Part shown: piece after piece, positions 34,056 to 42,495 of the stretch
How the letters are laid out: each line of letters starts with the position of its first letter
Position numbering within the stretch: the stretch's first letter is position 1
Source of the DNA: Caldicellulosiruptor changbaiensis
Lineage (GTDB): Bacteria > Bacillota > Thermoanaerobacteria > Caldicellulosiruptorales > Caldicellulosiruptoraceae
Direction: 5' to 3'
NCBI RefSeq assembly: GCF_003999255.1
Contig: NZ_CP034791.1
Coordinates: 949,001 to 1,013,000 of the forward strand
Length of the DNA: 64,000 nucleotides
Notes under the pieces: generated by a model
Seen by the model: the letters and a program-made list of their open reading frames with translations, nothing else
Databases searched by the model: none
Told to the model about the DNA's origin: nothing
Program-made: the position numbers and the translations under genes

Positions 34056-35167
34056 TGGAACTTTTTATAGCAACAGCCTTTGGTGTTGAATCTGTAACAA
34101 AAGAGGAATTGATAAAATTAGGATATAAAGATTTAAAAGTTGAAAATGGAAGAATATTTGTTCGAGGAGATATAGAGGATATTCCAAGGCTTAATATAAA
34201 TCTTAGGACTGCAAATAGGGTTTTTGCCATACTTAAAAAATTTAAAGCAGAGACGTTTGATGAGCTTTTTAGTGGCATTTATGATTTTGAGTGGCAAGAA
34301 ATTCTTCCCAAGGATGCTCATATTTTTATAACAGGCAGGTCTGAAAAGTCCAAGCTTTTTAGTATAAGCAGCTGTCAATCTATAACAAAGAAGGCTATAA
34401 TTGAAAAGTTAAAGAAAAAGTACGGTGTATCATGGTTTGAGGAGACAGGGAATCTCTATAAGATTGAGATTGCTCTTTTGAATGATACAGCATATGTACT
34501 TTTTGATACAACAGGTGAGTCTCTTCACAAAAGAGGATACAGAAAACTTCAGTCACTTGCGCCTTTAAAAGAAAATATAGCAGCGACATTGGTAATTTTG
34601 AGCAGGTGGAGACCTCAACAGGAGGTTTTATGGGATCCCTTTTGTGGTTCGGGAACAATTCCTATTGAGGCAGCTATGATTGCTAAAAATATTGCACCTG
34701 GTTTAAATAGGACATTCTTAGCTGAGCAAAATAGTTTTGTGTCTCAAGATTTATGGAACAAGGCAAGACTTGAGGCTATTGAAAAAATTGATTATAAAAG
34801 TAAATTAAATATTTTAGCTTCTGACATAGATGAAAAGATGATTTATATTGCAAAGACTAATGCAAAAGCTGCAGGGGTTGAAAAGGATATAAGATTCTTT
34901 AAAGCAGATAGCAGAAAAATCAAAAAATCTTCTGACAAAGGCATAATTATTACAAATCCACCTTATGGAGAGAGGATAGATAATAGTGACATTTTTAATC
35001 TTTATAGGGATTTTGGAAAATGTCTAAAAGATTTTAGTGGCTGGAGATTTTTTATTTTATCTGGCTATGATAAGTTTGAAAAGGCGTTTGGCAAGAAGGC
35101 AGACAAAAATAGGAAACTCTACAATGGGAAGATTAAAACTTATCTTTATTTTTATATTCAAGTATGA
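34055..35167 (+). CDS. THUMP-domain class I RNA methyltransferase (YpsC/RlmL-like)
   Basis: A 370-residue enzyme that transfers methyl from SAM to a guanine base of RNA. The N-terminal THUMP region runs to about residue 160. The Rossmann fold has LWDPFCGSGTIPIEAAMIA (SAM binding) and the catalytic NPPYGERI. Length and motifs match Bacillus YpsC-type proteins. ATG 34055 overlaps the preceding stop. Whether the target is 23S rRNA (RlmL type) or tRNA cannot be decided by eye. Confidence 0.88.
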   Translation: MELFIATAFGVESVTKEELIKLGYKDLKVENGRIFVRGDIEDIPRLNINLRTANRVFAILKKFKAETFDELFSGIYDFEWQEILPKDAHIFITGRSEKSKLFSISSCQSITKKAIIEKLKKKYGVSWFEETGNLYKIEIALLNDTAYVLFDTTGESLHKRGYRKLQSLAPLKENIAATLVILSRWRPQQEVLWDPFCGSGTIPIEAAMIAKNIAPGLNRTFLAEQNSFVSQDLWNKARLEAIEKIDYKSKLNILASDIDEKMIYIAKTNAKAAGVEKDIRFFKADSRKIKKSSDKGIIITNPPYGERIDNSDIFNLYRDFGKCLKDFSGWRFFILSGYDKFEKAFGKKADKNRKLYNGKIKTYLYFYIQV

Positions 35168-35215
35168 TAAAATTAAGAAAAAAGTTCCACAATTTATAAG
35201 GAGTGCAGAACAAAG

Positions 35216-35791
35216 ATGAGTGATAGCAATGTTTTAGAACTTGTAGTATCTTCTTTACAGACTTTAAATGCGTCGTTTGAAAACGTGGGGAAAAGACTTG
35301 AAAATATTGAAAAGCAACTCGAAGGTATGGGAAAACGGATAGATAGCATGGAAAAACGACTTGATAGCGTGGAAAAACGACTTGATAGTGTGGAAAAACG
35401 ACTTGATACCATGGAAAAACGATTTGACCAGTTAGAAAAGAGATTAGATAGCTTAGAGCACAAGCTGGATAGAGTAGAGCAAAGACTTGATATGGTAGAG
35501 CAAAGATTGGATAGAGTAGAGCAAAGATTAGATAATCTTGAAATGAAGGTCACAAGATTAGAAAATGAAGTAGGAGAACTCAAAGATAATGTGAAAGAGC
35601 TTAACAGAAGAATGAATGCAGTATATGACCAGGTTGCATTCTTAACAGAATTTAGGACGGAGGTTTTAATATTCAAAGATGAGACAAATAAGAAATTTGA
35701 AAAAGTCACCAAAGAGCAAGAAGCAATAAAGGATTGGTTAAAGGACCAAGAAGTTGAAATAAGAACCTTAAAGCTTGCCCAAAATCAGTAA
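35216..35791 (+). CDS. Heptad-repeat coiled-coil protein
   Basis: A 191-residue, highly charged protein. Residues about 30-110 consist of back-to-back seven-residue units of type EKRLDSV, later EQRLDRV, eleven or so in perfect register. This predicts a long uninterrupted coiled coil; the C-terminal part is also helical. No membrane segment. The DNA shows the repeats as 21-bp units, several nearly identical, so the number can probably vary. No enzymatic domain is visible. AAGGAG lies 12 nt before the ATG. Confidence 0.8.
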   Translation: MSDSNVLELVVSSLQTLNASFENVGKRLENIEKQLEGMGKRIDSMEKRLDSVEKRLDSVEKRLDTMEKRFDQLEKRLDSLEHKLDRVEQRLDMVEQRLDRVEQRLDNLEMKVTRLENEVGELKDNVKELNRRMNAVYDQVAFLTEFRTEVLIFKDETNKKFEKVTKEQEAIKDWLKDQEVEIRTLKLAQNQ

Positions 35792-35824
35792 GAACAAGAG
35801 TGTACATAGTGAGATAAGAAATTT

Positions 35825-35864
35825 AAAAGGGCTGCTGCTTTTTTAAATGCTGTGCAGCCCTTTT
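35825..35864. terminator. Bidirectional terminator
   Basis: AAAAGGGCTGC...GCAGCCCTTTT gives a T tract on both strands and serves the convergent genes at 35216 (+) and 35871 (-). Confidence 0.8.
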
Positions 35865-35870
35865 AAATTT

Positions 35871-37745
35871 TTATTCATTGTTTTTTTTCTTAAACTTTTC
35901 TAAATCTTCATTGACAAATTTCATATTCAGTTTAGAGAAGTTTACTTTGTCAATCTTGATTGTATTTATCGACTTTACAAAATTGTCTAAAGTAATATTA
36001 TTCCAATAAAGAACAGGACCAGATAAATCAATAGTATAGTAGTACTGCTTGTACTTTATCATGTATATTACCCTGTTTTGAAGACTTAAGAAGTTAAAGT
36101 CTCGATTAGGATTTCCCTTTGCTAAGTTTGGTAGTTTGCTTAGGTTGTATACATAAGTGAACTTGTAAATTGTAAGTTCACCAGTTGAGTACTTTTGAAG
36201 GCTCATATCAACTGTTTTACTTTTATATTCATTGCTCTCAACCCAAGCTTGCATAGCATTTTTTATAATTTTCTCAGCTGGATCGAGATTAATGCCACCG
36301 TTTATTGTTAAAGTTGAATATGGTGTATTGTAAAGTGTGATTGTTTCGACATCTGATATTCCCTGAGAAATTGGAAGAGCAGTTGCATTTATTACTTGAG
36401 TGTAATAACTGTAATAATAGTATGGAATATTTGTTTTATAATCTTTAGATATATTCATTTCAAATGGTGCTTTGCTGAGCTTTACAGTTTTAGAAGTGCT
36501 TTGTGGTTTTAAATCACCCGTCCAAAGTATAGAATCAAGGTATTTGCTCTTTGCTGGTATTGGTTTGAATGAGTTTATAATCCTATCATATTTTTGTTTG
36601 TCTTTGTTATATTTGTCCTCTTTGACATAAAGCTTTACAAAATATTTGTTGTTATTGAAGTCCACATACATTCTTTTTTCAACGAAATTTTTCTGGAGGC
36701 TCTTTCTTATATTGAGCTCAAAGAGTTTGGCTTTTGCATCATTTATATTTAAAGTTTTAGAAGAAATTATCTTGCAAAGAGATTTGTTATAAAGCTCAAC
36801 GTTTTTCATCTCAAGTTCAACCCACTTGTCAAAACTTACATTTGAATTAGCAACAAAACTGACAGAGAGATATTCGTCATACTCTTGCTGCTCACCTTGT
36901 GGTGGCGTTGTAACTACATCTTGCTGTTTTTGAGTATTTAACCCCATTTCTTCATCTGTATAAAGTGGGGCAAAAGACTGGGTTGATGAGTTATATTCAA
37001 AGTTATAAATGTCAGTTGATTTCCAATAAGGTGGCAGGTCAATCTGCCAGCCGTAACTTGTATTTTTATGAACTCTCCAGCTTGTTACGTTGTCTGCTAA
37101 ATCCTTTATATTAGGGTTTTTTGAATCAAACTGAAGTTCAAATGAATCAGCTATTTTGTACAAAAGATTTTTATGCTCGGTATAAAAGTTTAAGTCCATG
37201 CTGATTGTGAGTCTATAAATGTAGTTATACTTCTTGTTTTTGCTAAGATAAATACGTGTAAAATTAAAGGTGCCAGAACTTTCTTCTTCATCTACAAAAA
37301 CGTAAAAAGAATCTGTATAGACACTTGTGATTTCAATGTACTCTTGCCCATTTTTATCTTTACCTTTTTTCAACGAATATATTTTAGAAACCGAGCCATC
37401 GCTATTTAAAATGTCTGAGCCATACAATAGAATTTCATCTAAGGAAGAAAAACCTTCTTTGTTTAGAATTGCTTCAACGCTTATATTCGCTTTATAGCTG
37501 CTGCTTGACATTGAAAAATAACTTCCTTTTGGATCTTTGTTAATATAAGCATCTTGGGGCATGTATATTGACCAGTTGTAGATACTATTTCCAACTCTAT
37601 TTTTGTTGATATCATCTTTTGAAAAAACTGTGTAAAAATCGATAACTCCATCGTCATCCTGAGCAAAACTAAAAGGAGCAACCAAAGAGATCAGAAAAGT
37701 AACAATTAGTGAAGCTATTAAAAATCTTTTTAATTTCTTTACCAT
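35871..37745 (-). CDS. Large exported protein of unknown function
   Basis: A 624-residue secreted protein with a signal peptide (MVKKLKRFLIASLIVTFLIS, cleavage near FSFAQ). The mature part looks like several related alpha/beta modules with repeated features (SIYNWSIYMPQDAYI, TSYGWQIDLPPYWK, LSKAPFEMNISKDYK), suggesting three PsbP-like units in tandem. ATG (complement 37743-37745) follows AAAGGATG. The HtrA-like gene lies 23 nt upstream on the same strand, so the protein may be a partner or client of that protease. No family recognised. Confidence 0.65.
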   Translation of the reverse strand: MVKKLKRFLIASLIVTFLISLVAPFSFAQDDDGVIDFYTVFSKDDINKNRVGNSIYNWSIYMPQDAYINKDPKGSYFSMSSSSYKANISVEAILNKEGFSSLDEILLYGSDILNSDGSVSKIYSLKKGKDKNGQEYIEITSVYTDSFYVFVDEEESSGTFNFTRIYLSKNKKYNYIYRLTISMDLNFYTEHKNLLYKIADSFELQFDSKNPNIKDLADNVTSWRVHKNTSYGWQIDLPPYWKSTDIYNFEYNSSTQSFAPLYTDEEMGLNTQKQQDVVTTPPQGEQQEYDEYLSVSFVANSNVSFDKWVELEMKNVELYNKSLCKIISSKTLNINDAKAKLFELNIRKSLQKNFVEKRMYVDFNNNKYFVKLYVKEDKYNKDKQKYDRIINSFKPIPAKSKYLDSILWTGDLKPQSTSKTVKLSKAPFEMNISKDYKTNIPYYYYSYYTQVINATALPISQGISDVETITLYNTPYSTLTINGGINLDPAEKIIKNAMQAWVESNEYKSKTVDMSLQKYSTGELTIYKFTYVYNLSKLPNLAKGNPNRDFNFLSLQNRVIYMIKYKQYYYTIDLSGPVLYWNNITLDNFVKSINTIKIDKVNFSKLNMKFVNEDLEKFKKKNNE

Positions 37746-37768
37746 CAAATATCATCCTTTCTATGTTT

Positions 37769-38881
37769 TTATTTATTTTCTGGATACTCTTTTAGCACTA
37801 CTTCTTTTTCAATTACCTTTCCGTTTCTCTTGATATTAAGCTTTACCTTATCACCTGGAAGATATTTCATAAGAGTTTGATTATACTCTGCAATTGAATT
37901 GACAGGATAATTGTCAATTGACACAAGTATATCATTTTCTTGAATAAATCCTTTTAAGGGACTATCTTCTTTCACATCAATTATTTTCAATCCAAGAGTA
38001 GATGGCAAACCAACAATAGAAAGCCAGCTGTCTTCAAATTCAAGTCCTAAATAACATCTTTTTATCTTTCCAAATTTTTTATAATGGTCCAGAAAATAGA
38101 GAATATTTTCAGCAGGAATTGCAAAATTAATTCCCTGAAAATATTCAATACCTAAGGTATTTATGCCAACCAGCTTTCCTTGCATATTTACAAGAGGACC
38201 ACCACTATTTCCAGGGTTTATAGCTGCATCTGTTTGCAAAAATGTATAAGTTTCATCTACTGGTCTATTTAATCCACTGATTATTCCTTTTGTTACACTG
38301 TTCTGCCAACCCAAAAAAAGTGGAGTTCCAATTGCTAATACTTCTTGTCCCACTTTTATATTTTTGGGGTCTTCGATTTCGATTGGATTTATATTGGTAC
38401 GATTTACTTTCAAAAGAGCCAAATCTATGTCTTTATTTCTATACAATACTGTTGCTTTATATGCCTTAGCGTCAAAAAAAATGACATAAGGTTGTTTCAT
38501 GTCTTCTACAACATGGTTGTTTGTGAGGATTAAACCGTTTTTGTCAATGACAACACCAGACCCGTGCATAAGTCCTGCCGGTATCTTGCTGTAGTAAAAG
38601 TCATCTGCTTTTATCTTTTTGCTGTCACCAATTATTGCTACAACAGATCTGTTAACTTTATCAATTACTTCGCTTATAGATAAGTCCTTTTTTTGAATGG
38701 TCACTCCATCTTGAGTTTTTACATAGTCAAAACCAAAGAAATCTTTCATAGAGTCCAAATCCACATACATTTTGCCATCAATTACTTTTGGAGTTACTGT
38801 AATTGACTGAGCAAATGCCACGTTGAAAATGAGCAAAAAGACAATAAAAACAACCAGATACATCTTACATAGCTTTTTCAT
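37769..38881 (-). CDS. HtrA/DegP-like serine protease with N-terminal copper amine oxidase-like domain
   Basis: A 370-residue exported protease. A signal peptide ends at about FAQS. A short copper-amine-oxidase-N-like segment follows (VTPKVIDGKMYVDLDSMKDF). The trypsin fold carries the triad: His in LTNNHVV, Asp in DIDLALLKV and Ser in GNSGGPLVN. A C-terminal PDZ domain (LGLKIIDVKEDSPL, GDKVKLNIKRNGK) recognises substrate tails. The start follows GGGAGG. It probably degrades misfolded proteins outside the membrane. Confidence 0.9.
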   Translation of the reverse strand: MKKLCKMYLVVFIVFLLIFNVAFAQSITVTPKVIDGKMYVDLDSMKDFFGFDYVKTQDGVTIQKKDLSISEVIDKVNRSVVAIIGDSKKIKADDFYYSKIPAGLMHGSGVVIDKNGLILTNNHVVEDMKQPYVIFFDAKAYKATVLYRNKDIDLALLKVNRTNINPIEIEDPKNIKVGQEVLAIGTPLFLGWQNSVTKGIISGLNRPVDETYTFLQTDAAINPGNSGGPLVNMQGKLVGINTLGIEYFQGINFAIPAENILYFLDHYKKFGKIKRCYLGLEFEDSWLSIVGLPSTLGLKIIDVKEDSPLKGFIQENDILVSIDNYPVNSIAEYNQTLMKYLPGDKVKLNIKRNGKVIEKEVVLKEYPENK

Positions 38882-38985
38882 TATAAAACCTCCCGTGTAT
38901 AAATTTGTTACTATTTAATTATAACGTATTTTATCAAAAGATGTTATACCCTAAGAAAGAGGTTTTCAAACTTTCCTTTTTGGGA

Positions 38986-39056
38986 TTGATTATTTTGCAT
39001 TTTTGAGTTATAATAAACTTGAAAATTGAAATACACCCCCATGGTATAGGGGTTAC
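38986..39056 (+). promoter_or_regulatory. Promoter and CsoR-type operator of the sulfur cluster
   Basis: TTGATT (38986-38991), 17-bp spacer, TATAAT (39009-39014). Downstream, ACCCC...GGGGT at 39035-39053 forms a G-tract inverted repeat as bound by CsoR-family repressors, and GGGGTAAC recurs near 39718 before tusA. Autoregulation by the repressor at 39316 is inferred. Confidence 0.55.
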
Positions 39057-39102
39057 AAATAGAGGTTGCAAAACATTTTGAGAAAGGAGCAAAAGATAGA
39101 AA

Positions 39103-39306
39103 ATGAAAAAGGCAGTACTTAACAAAGATCTATGTGATAGGTCGCCGTTTTGCCCAGCTTCACGTTCGTGCAAGTTTGGAGCAATAAAGAGAAAAGTGCA
39201 CGGTTTTTTTGATGTTGAGATTGAAATAGACAAAGAAAAGTGTACAGGATGTGGGGTTTGTACAAGGTATTGTCCTCAAGGTGCAATTGAAATTATTGAA
39301 GAGTAG
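39103..39306 (+). CDS. Small 4Fe-4S ferredoxin-like protein
   Basis: A 67-residue protein. The C-terminal half has the motif CTGCGVCTRYCPQGAIEI, a complete 4Fe-4S set with a distal Cys earlier (CPASRSC). The N-terminal half has extra Cys (CDRSPFCPAS), so a second site is possible. Its stop is followed closely by a CsoR-family repressor, and the TusA and DsrE genes come next. It may supply or accept electrons in persulfide chemistry; inferred from context. Confidence 0.8.
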   Translation: MKKAVLNKDLCDRSPFCPASRSCKFGAIKRKVHGFFDVEIEIDKEKCTGCGVCTRYCPQGAIEIIEE

Positions 39307-39315
39307 GTGTTTGAA

Positions 39316-39573
39316 ATGCCTGACAAGGAGAGAAAAGAAGAGATTCTAAGCAGACTAAAAAATATTAAAGGTCACATTGATGGTATTATTAAAATGGTGG
39401 AAGAGGAAAAAGAATGCGAAGAGATTATGCTTCAAATAGCTGCAGTAAAAAAGGCAATAGAAAAGGTTGGTTATTTTATAATCGAAAGCCATGCTGCGGA
39501 GTGCTTGTCAAGCGTAGGAAACAAAGATGATATCCAAAGGATTTTAAATATAATGATGAAGTTTTTGGGGTAA
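39316..39573 (+). CDS. CsoR/CstR-family repressor
   Basis: An 85-residue all-helical DUF156 repressor. The candidate ligand positions are all present: Cys in KECEEIM and His and Cys in ESHAAEC, the C-H-C pattern of copper-sensing CsoR. The neighbours, however, handle sulfur (TusA, DsrE-like), as with persulfide-sensing CstR. ATG 39316 follows TAGGTG; GTG 39307 is an alternative. It probably binds the G-tract element at 39035. Copper or persulfide sensing remains open. Confidence 0.85.
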   Translation: MPDKERKEEILSRLKNIKGHIDGIIKMVEEEKECEEIMLQIAAVKKAIEKVGYFIIESHAAECLSSVGNKDDIQRILNIMMKFLG

Positions 39574-39767
39574 AAAAACTCCTAAAAAGTCAAGAGTGTC
39601 TTTCTTTTTTTAAACTCATTTGAGACATTGTATTTTGTGTAAAAGTGTTATTATTTTAACAAAGTGTTTTGTAAAGAATTTTATTGTGTGCTTTTGTTAA
39701 ATAAATCCTATTGCCAAGGGGTAACAATATAAAAAGTTAAAAATAAAGTTTTTGGAGGTGCGTGATT

Positions 39768-39992
39768 GTGGCAGAATATTTTATTGATGCAAAGGGTCTT
39801 CAGTGTCCAGGGCCTATTACTCAACTTTTTAAGCAGATGAAAGAAGCTCAAAGTGGTGACATAGTCACAATTGAGGTGACAGATCCAGCATTCAAAAGAG
39901 ATGTGGAGAGCTGGTGTAAAAAGACAAAAAATGAGCTTTTATCTTTAGAAGAAGTAAATGGTGTTATAAAAGCTAAGATAAAGAAAGCTTAA
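39768..39992 (+). CDS. TusA-family sulfur carrier protein
   Basis: A 74-residue sulfurtransferase-type carrier with the conserved active-site motif GLQCPGPI; the Cys carries a persulfide. The chosen start is GTG 39768 (MAEYFIDAKG), 7 nt after GGAGGTG; GTG 39762 is too close. A DsrE-like gene follows 12 nt downstream, a classic TusA-DsrE pair that relays sulfur between proteins. GGGGTAAC upstream suggests control by the CsoR-family repressor. Confidence 0.88.
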   Translation: MAEYFIDAKGLQCPGPITQLFKQMKEAQSGDIVTIEVTDPAFKRDVESWCKKTKNELLSLEEVNGVIKAKIKKA

Positions 39993-40004
39993 AGGGTGAT
40001 TTGT

Positions 40005-40481
40005 ATGAGAGAGGATAAGAAGACCATTATTGTCTTTAGCAATGACATGGACAAGGTGATGGCTGCATTTGTAATTGCAACTGGTGCTGCTGCGATGGGC
40101 GATGAGGTTACAATGTTCTTTACATTCTGGGGTTTGAATGTTCTAAGAGATGCCAAAAAGAAAGCACAGGGAAAATCCTTTTTGGAAAAAATGTTTGGCG
40201 CTATGATGCCAAAAGGGGTTGAAAAACTTCCACTTTCCAAGATGAACTTTTTAGGGATTGGTCCAAAGCTTATGAAATATATGATGAAAAAGAAAAACGT
40301 GATGATGTTACCTGAGATGATAAAACAGGCGCAAGAGCTTGGTATAAAGATGGTAGCATGTTCAATGTCTATGGATGTTATGGGAATAAAGAAAGAAGAG
40401 TTAATTGATGGTGTTGAAATTGGTGGTGTTGCCACATACCTTGGTGAGGCAAGTGAAGCAGGTGTGAATCTGTTTATCTAA
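40005..40481 (+). CDS. DsrE/DsrF-like family protein (DsrE2 type)
   Basis: A 158-residue protein of the DsrE/F/H superfamily, probably a persulfide carrier at the membrane or in the cytosol. It shows IIVFSNDMDKVMAAFVIATG, VTMFFTFWGLNVL and the conserved Cys in VACSMSMDVMG near the C-terminus. The Met/Lys-rich central part (LMKYMMKKKNVMMLPEM) is typical of DsrE2. ATG 40005 follows AAGGGTGAT. Paired with tusA; a role in intracellular sulfur transfer is likely. Confidence 0.85.
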   Translation: MREDKKTIIVFSNDMDKVMAAFVIATGAAAMGDEVTMFFTFWGLNVLRDAKKKAQGKSFLEKMFGAMMPKGVEKLPLSKMNFLGIGPKLMKYMMKKKNVMMLPEMIKQAQELGIKMVACSMSMDVMGIKKEELIDGVEIGGVATYLGEASEAGVNLFI

Positions 40482-40505
40482 GTCATGGAAATCTTTAACT
40501 AATAG

Positions 40506-40537
40506 AGGCAGGAGAAAACCTGCCTTTTTATTTTTTT
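40506..40537 (+). terminator. Terminator of the sulfur cluster
   Basis: AGGCAGG-AGAAAA-CCTGCCT followed by a T-rich tract. Confidence 0.88.
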
Positions 40538-40609
40538 GCTCTTTTGAGATAAAAACTGTGATATAATAATGAGACGATAATTAATTATTATTCAGAAAGG
40601 AAAATCAAT

Positions 40610-42217
40610 ATGATCCTGCTTGTTGCAATAAACTCAAAGTATGTTCATACAAATTTAGCAGTCAGATACCTTTATCAGCTCTGTAAAGAAAACTATCCAT
40701 GCAAATATGTTGAGTTTAATATCAATCAGTCTTTGCATGATGTGATCTATGAGATTTTGAGTAAAAAACCTGAATATGTTGCAATATCAACATATATCTG
40801 GAACAGAAACTATGTCGAAAAGCTTGTTGAAGGTTTAAAAAAGGCACAAAAAAGCATAAAAATAATTCTTGGTGGGCCAGAGGTGTATTTTGACAGCCTT
40901 GATGAGTGGAAGTTTGTTGACATAATAATCAGAGGAGAGGGAGAGTACCCTTTTTTAGATTTATGTGATCATATTGCAGCTGGCAGGCAATATACCCAAA
41001 AAGAGTATCCGCCGTTTGATTTGAACAAGCTTCCTTTTGCATACAAGGACGAGAAGTTAGACCAAAGCAGAATCTATTATTATGAAAGCAGCAGAGGCTG
41101 CCCTTTTAGATGTTCGTATTGTCTTTCTTCTATTGAAAAAAGTGTTAGATTTGCGTCTCTTGAAAAGGTGTTCGAAGAGCTTGACTATCTTTTTAAAAAA
41201 CAAGTAAGACTTATAAAGTTTGTTGACAGGACATTTAACGCAAACAAAGAAAGAGCAATAAAAATAATAGAGTTTTGCAAACAAAAGTCGCAAGCTACCC
41301 AAATACACTTTGAAATAGACCCAACACTTTTAGATAGCGACATTATCACTGCAATAAATACTTCAAAAGATAACCTCTTCAGACTTGAAATAGGTCTTCA
41401 GAGTTTCAATCCACAAACTCTTGATGCAATAGATAGATTTTATGATATAGATAAAATTGATAAAAACTTGAAAAAGCTTATGGAAAACAAAAAGGCCATT
41501 GTTCATCTTGACTTAATAGCGGGCTTGCCATATGAGGATTTTTTGAGTTTTAAAAGAAGTCTTGACAAGACTATATTGTATTTTGCTGATGAGGTTCAGC
41601 TTGGGTTTTTGAAGATGTTAAAAGGAACAAAGATAAGAAATGAAGCAACTAAATACAATTATGAATTTTTCAAAGACCCGCCGTATGAGGTTATCTCAAA
41701 TAGCTTTATTAGCTTTGAAGAGATTTATAAACTTAAAAAGATAGAAGATTTGATAGACAAAGTTTACAACAGGCAGTACCTCTATTTTACTTTAAGATAC
41801 ATCTTTCAAAAAATTTCTCCTTCTGAATTTTTTGAAAATCTCTCAAGTAAGATAAATAGCAATTTAAATACAAGAGAGTTTATAAAAGAGCTTTACAGAG
41901 CCATAAAAGAGAATTTTGATTTTGACAAGGTTATATTTGATAGCTTGTTCAGATTTGACATTCTAAGAAGGTTTCCAGAAGAATTTTTACCGGAAGAGTT
42001 GGCAATATCCAGGGAGGAAAGGGAGAAAATTAAACAAGCAATATATCAAGCAACAAGCTACCAAGACCTCAGAGAACCAAAAGAGATTATTAGAAGATCA
42101 AGGGCTTGCATATTCGGATTTGACATTGAAAGGTTTATAGAAGATAATAGTATTGAAAAAGGGAATTTTTTATATATCTTTTTTGGAGAAAAAATAAAGA
42201 AGATAAACCTTCAGTAA
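40610..42217 (+). CDS. B12-binding-domain radical SAM protein (DUF4080 type)
   Basis: A 535-residue enzyme with an N-terminal cobalamin-binding-like Rossmann domain (LVAINSKYVHTNLAVRYLY, KIILGGPEVYF, GEGEYPF) and a radical SAM core with CPFRCSYC. The C-terminal region is of the DUF4080 kind. Such proteins methylate or rearrange unreactive carbons; the substrate here is unknown. AGAAAGG precedes the ATG. A small Cys-rich protein gene follows 19 nt downstream. Confidence 0.88.
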   Translation: MILLVAINSKYVHTNLAVRYLYQLCKENYPCKYVEFNINQSLHDVIYEILSKKPEYVAISTYIWNRNYVEKLVEGLKKAQKSIKIILGGPEVYFDSLDEWKFVDIIIRGEGEYPFLDLCDHIAAGRQYTQKEYPPFDLNKLPFAYKDEKLDQSRIYYYESSRGCPFRCSYCLSSIEKSVRFASLEKVFEELDYLFKKQVRLIKFVDRTFNANKERAIKIIEFCKQKSQATQIHFEIDPTLLDSDIITAINTSKDNLFRLEIGLQSFNPQTLDAIDRFYDIDKIDKNLKKLMENKKAIVHLDLIAGLPYEDFLSFKRSLDKTILYFADEVQLGFLKMLKGTKIRNEATKYNYEFFKDPPYEVISNSFISFEEIYKLKKIEDLIDKVYNRQYLYFTLRYIFQKISPSEFFENLSSKINSNLNTREFIKELYRAIKENFDFDKVIFDSLFRFDILRRFPEEFLPEELAISREEREKIKQAIYQATSYQDLREPKEIIRRSRACIFGFDIERFIEDNSIEKGNFLYIFFGEKIKKINLQ

Positions 42218-42236
42218 AAAGGGGGAAAAAGATAAT

Positions 42237-42437
42237 ATGGAGTGCACACTTTCAAAAAACCTTTCAATCTGCACATGTACTTATGAACCGTGTCCAAGAA
42301 AAGGAAGATGCTGCGAGTGTTTACACTATCACAGGAAAAATGGACAGCTTCCTGCTTGTTATTTTTCAAAAGAGGCAGAAAGGACATATGACCGTTCAAT
42401 AGAAAACTTCATTCGTGACTATTCTTCAAGGAAATAA
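42237..42437 (+). CDS. Cysteine-rich DUF6485-like small protein
   Basis: A 66-residue protein with eight cysteines in the first 45 residues or so (CTL, CTCTYEPCPRKGRCCECL, PACYF), a likely zinc or iron-sulfur binder. It matches my memory of DUF6485, a small family of anaerobes. GGGGGAAAAAG precedes ATG. It is translated after the radical SAM gene and may be functionally linked. Confidence 0.75.
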   Translation: MECTLSKNLSICTCTYEPCPRKGRCCECLHYHRKNGQLPACYFSKEAERTYDRSIENFIRDYSSRK

Positions 42438-42443
42438 AAAAAT

Positions 42444-42491
42444 AAAGAGGTGGGCAGACAAAGTGTTTTTCTTTTCATCTGCCCACTTTTA
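42444..42491. terminator. Bidirectional terminator
   Basis: AAAGAGGTGGGCAGA pairs with TCTGCCCACTTTT and separates the convergent genes at 42237 (+) and 42496 (-). Confidence 0.85.
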
Positions 42492-42495
42492 TTTT

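Noticed and set aside
35194..35712. Long minus-strand open frame rich in Ser and Phe opposite the coiled-coil gene
   Set aside because: It mirrors the 21-bp repeats of the plus-strand gene, has no ribosome binding site and has repeat-derived low complexity.
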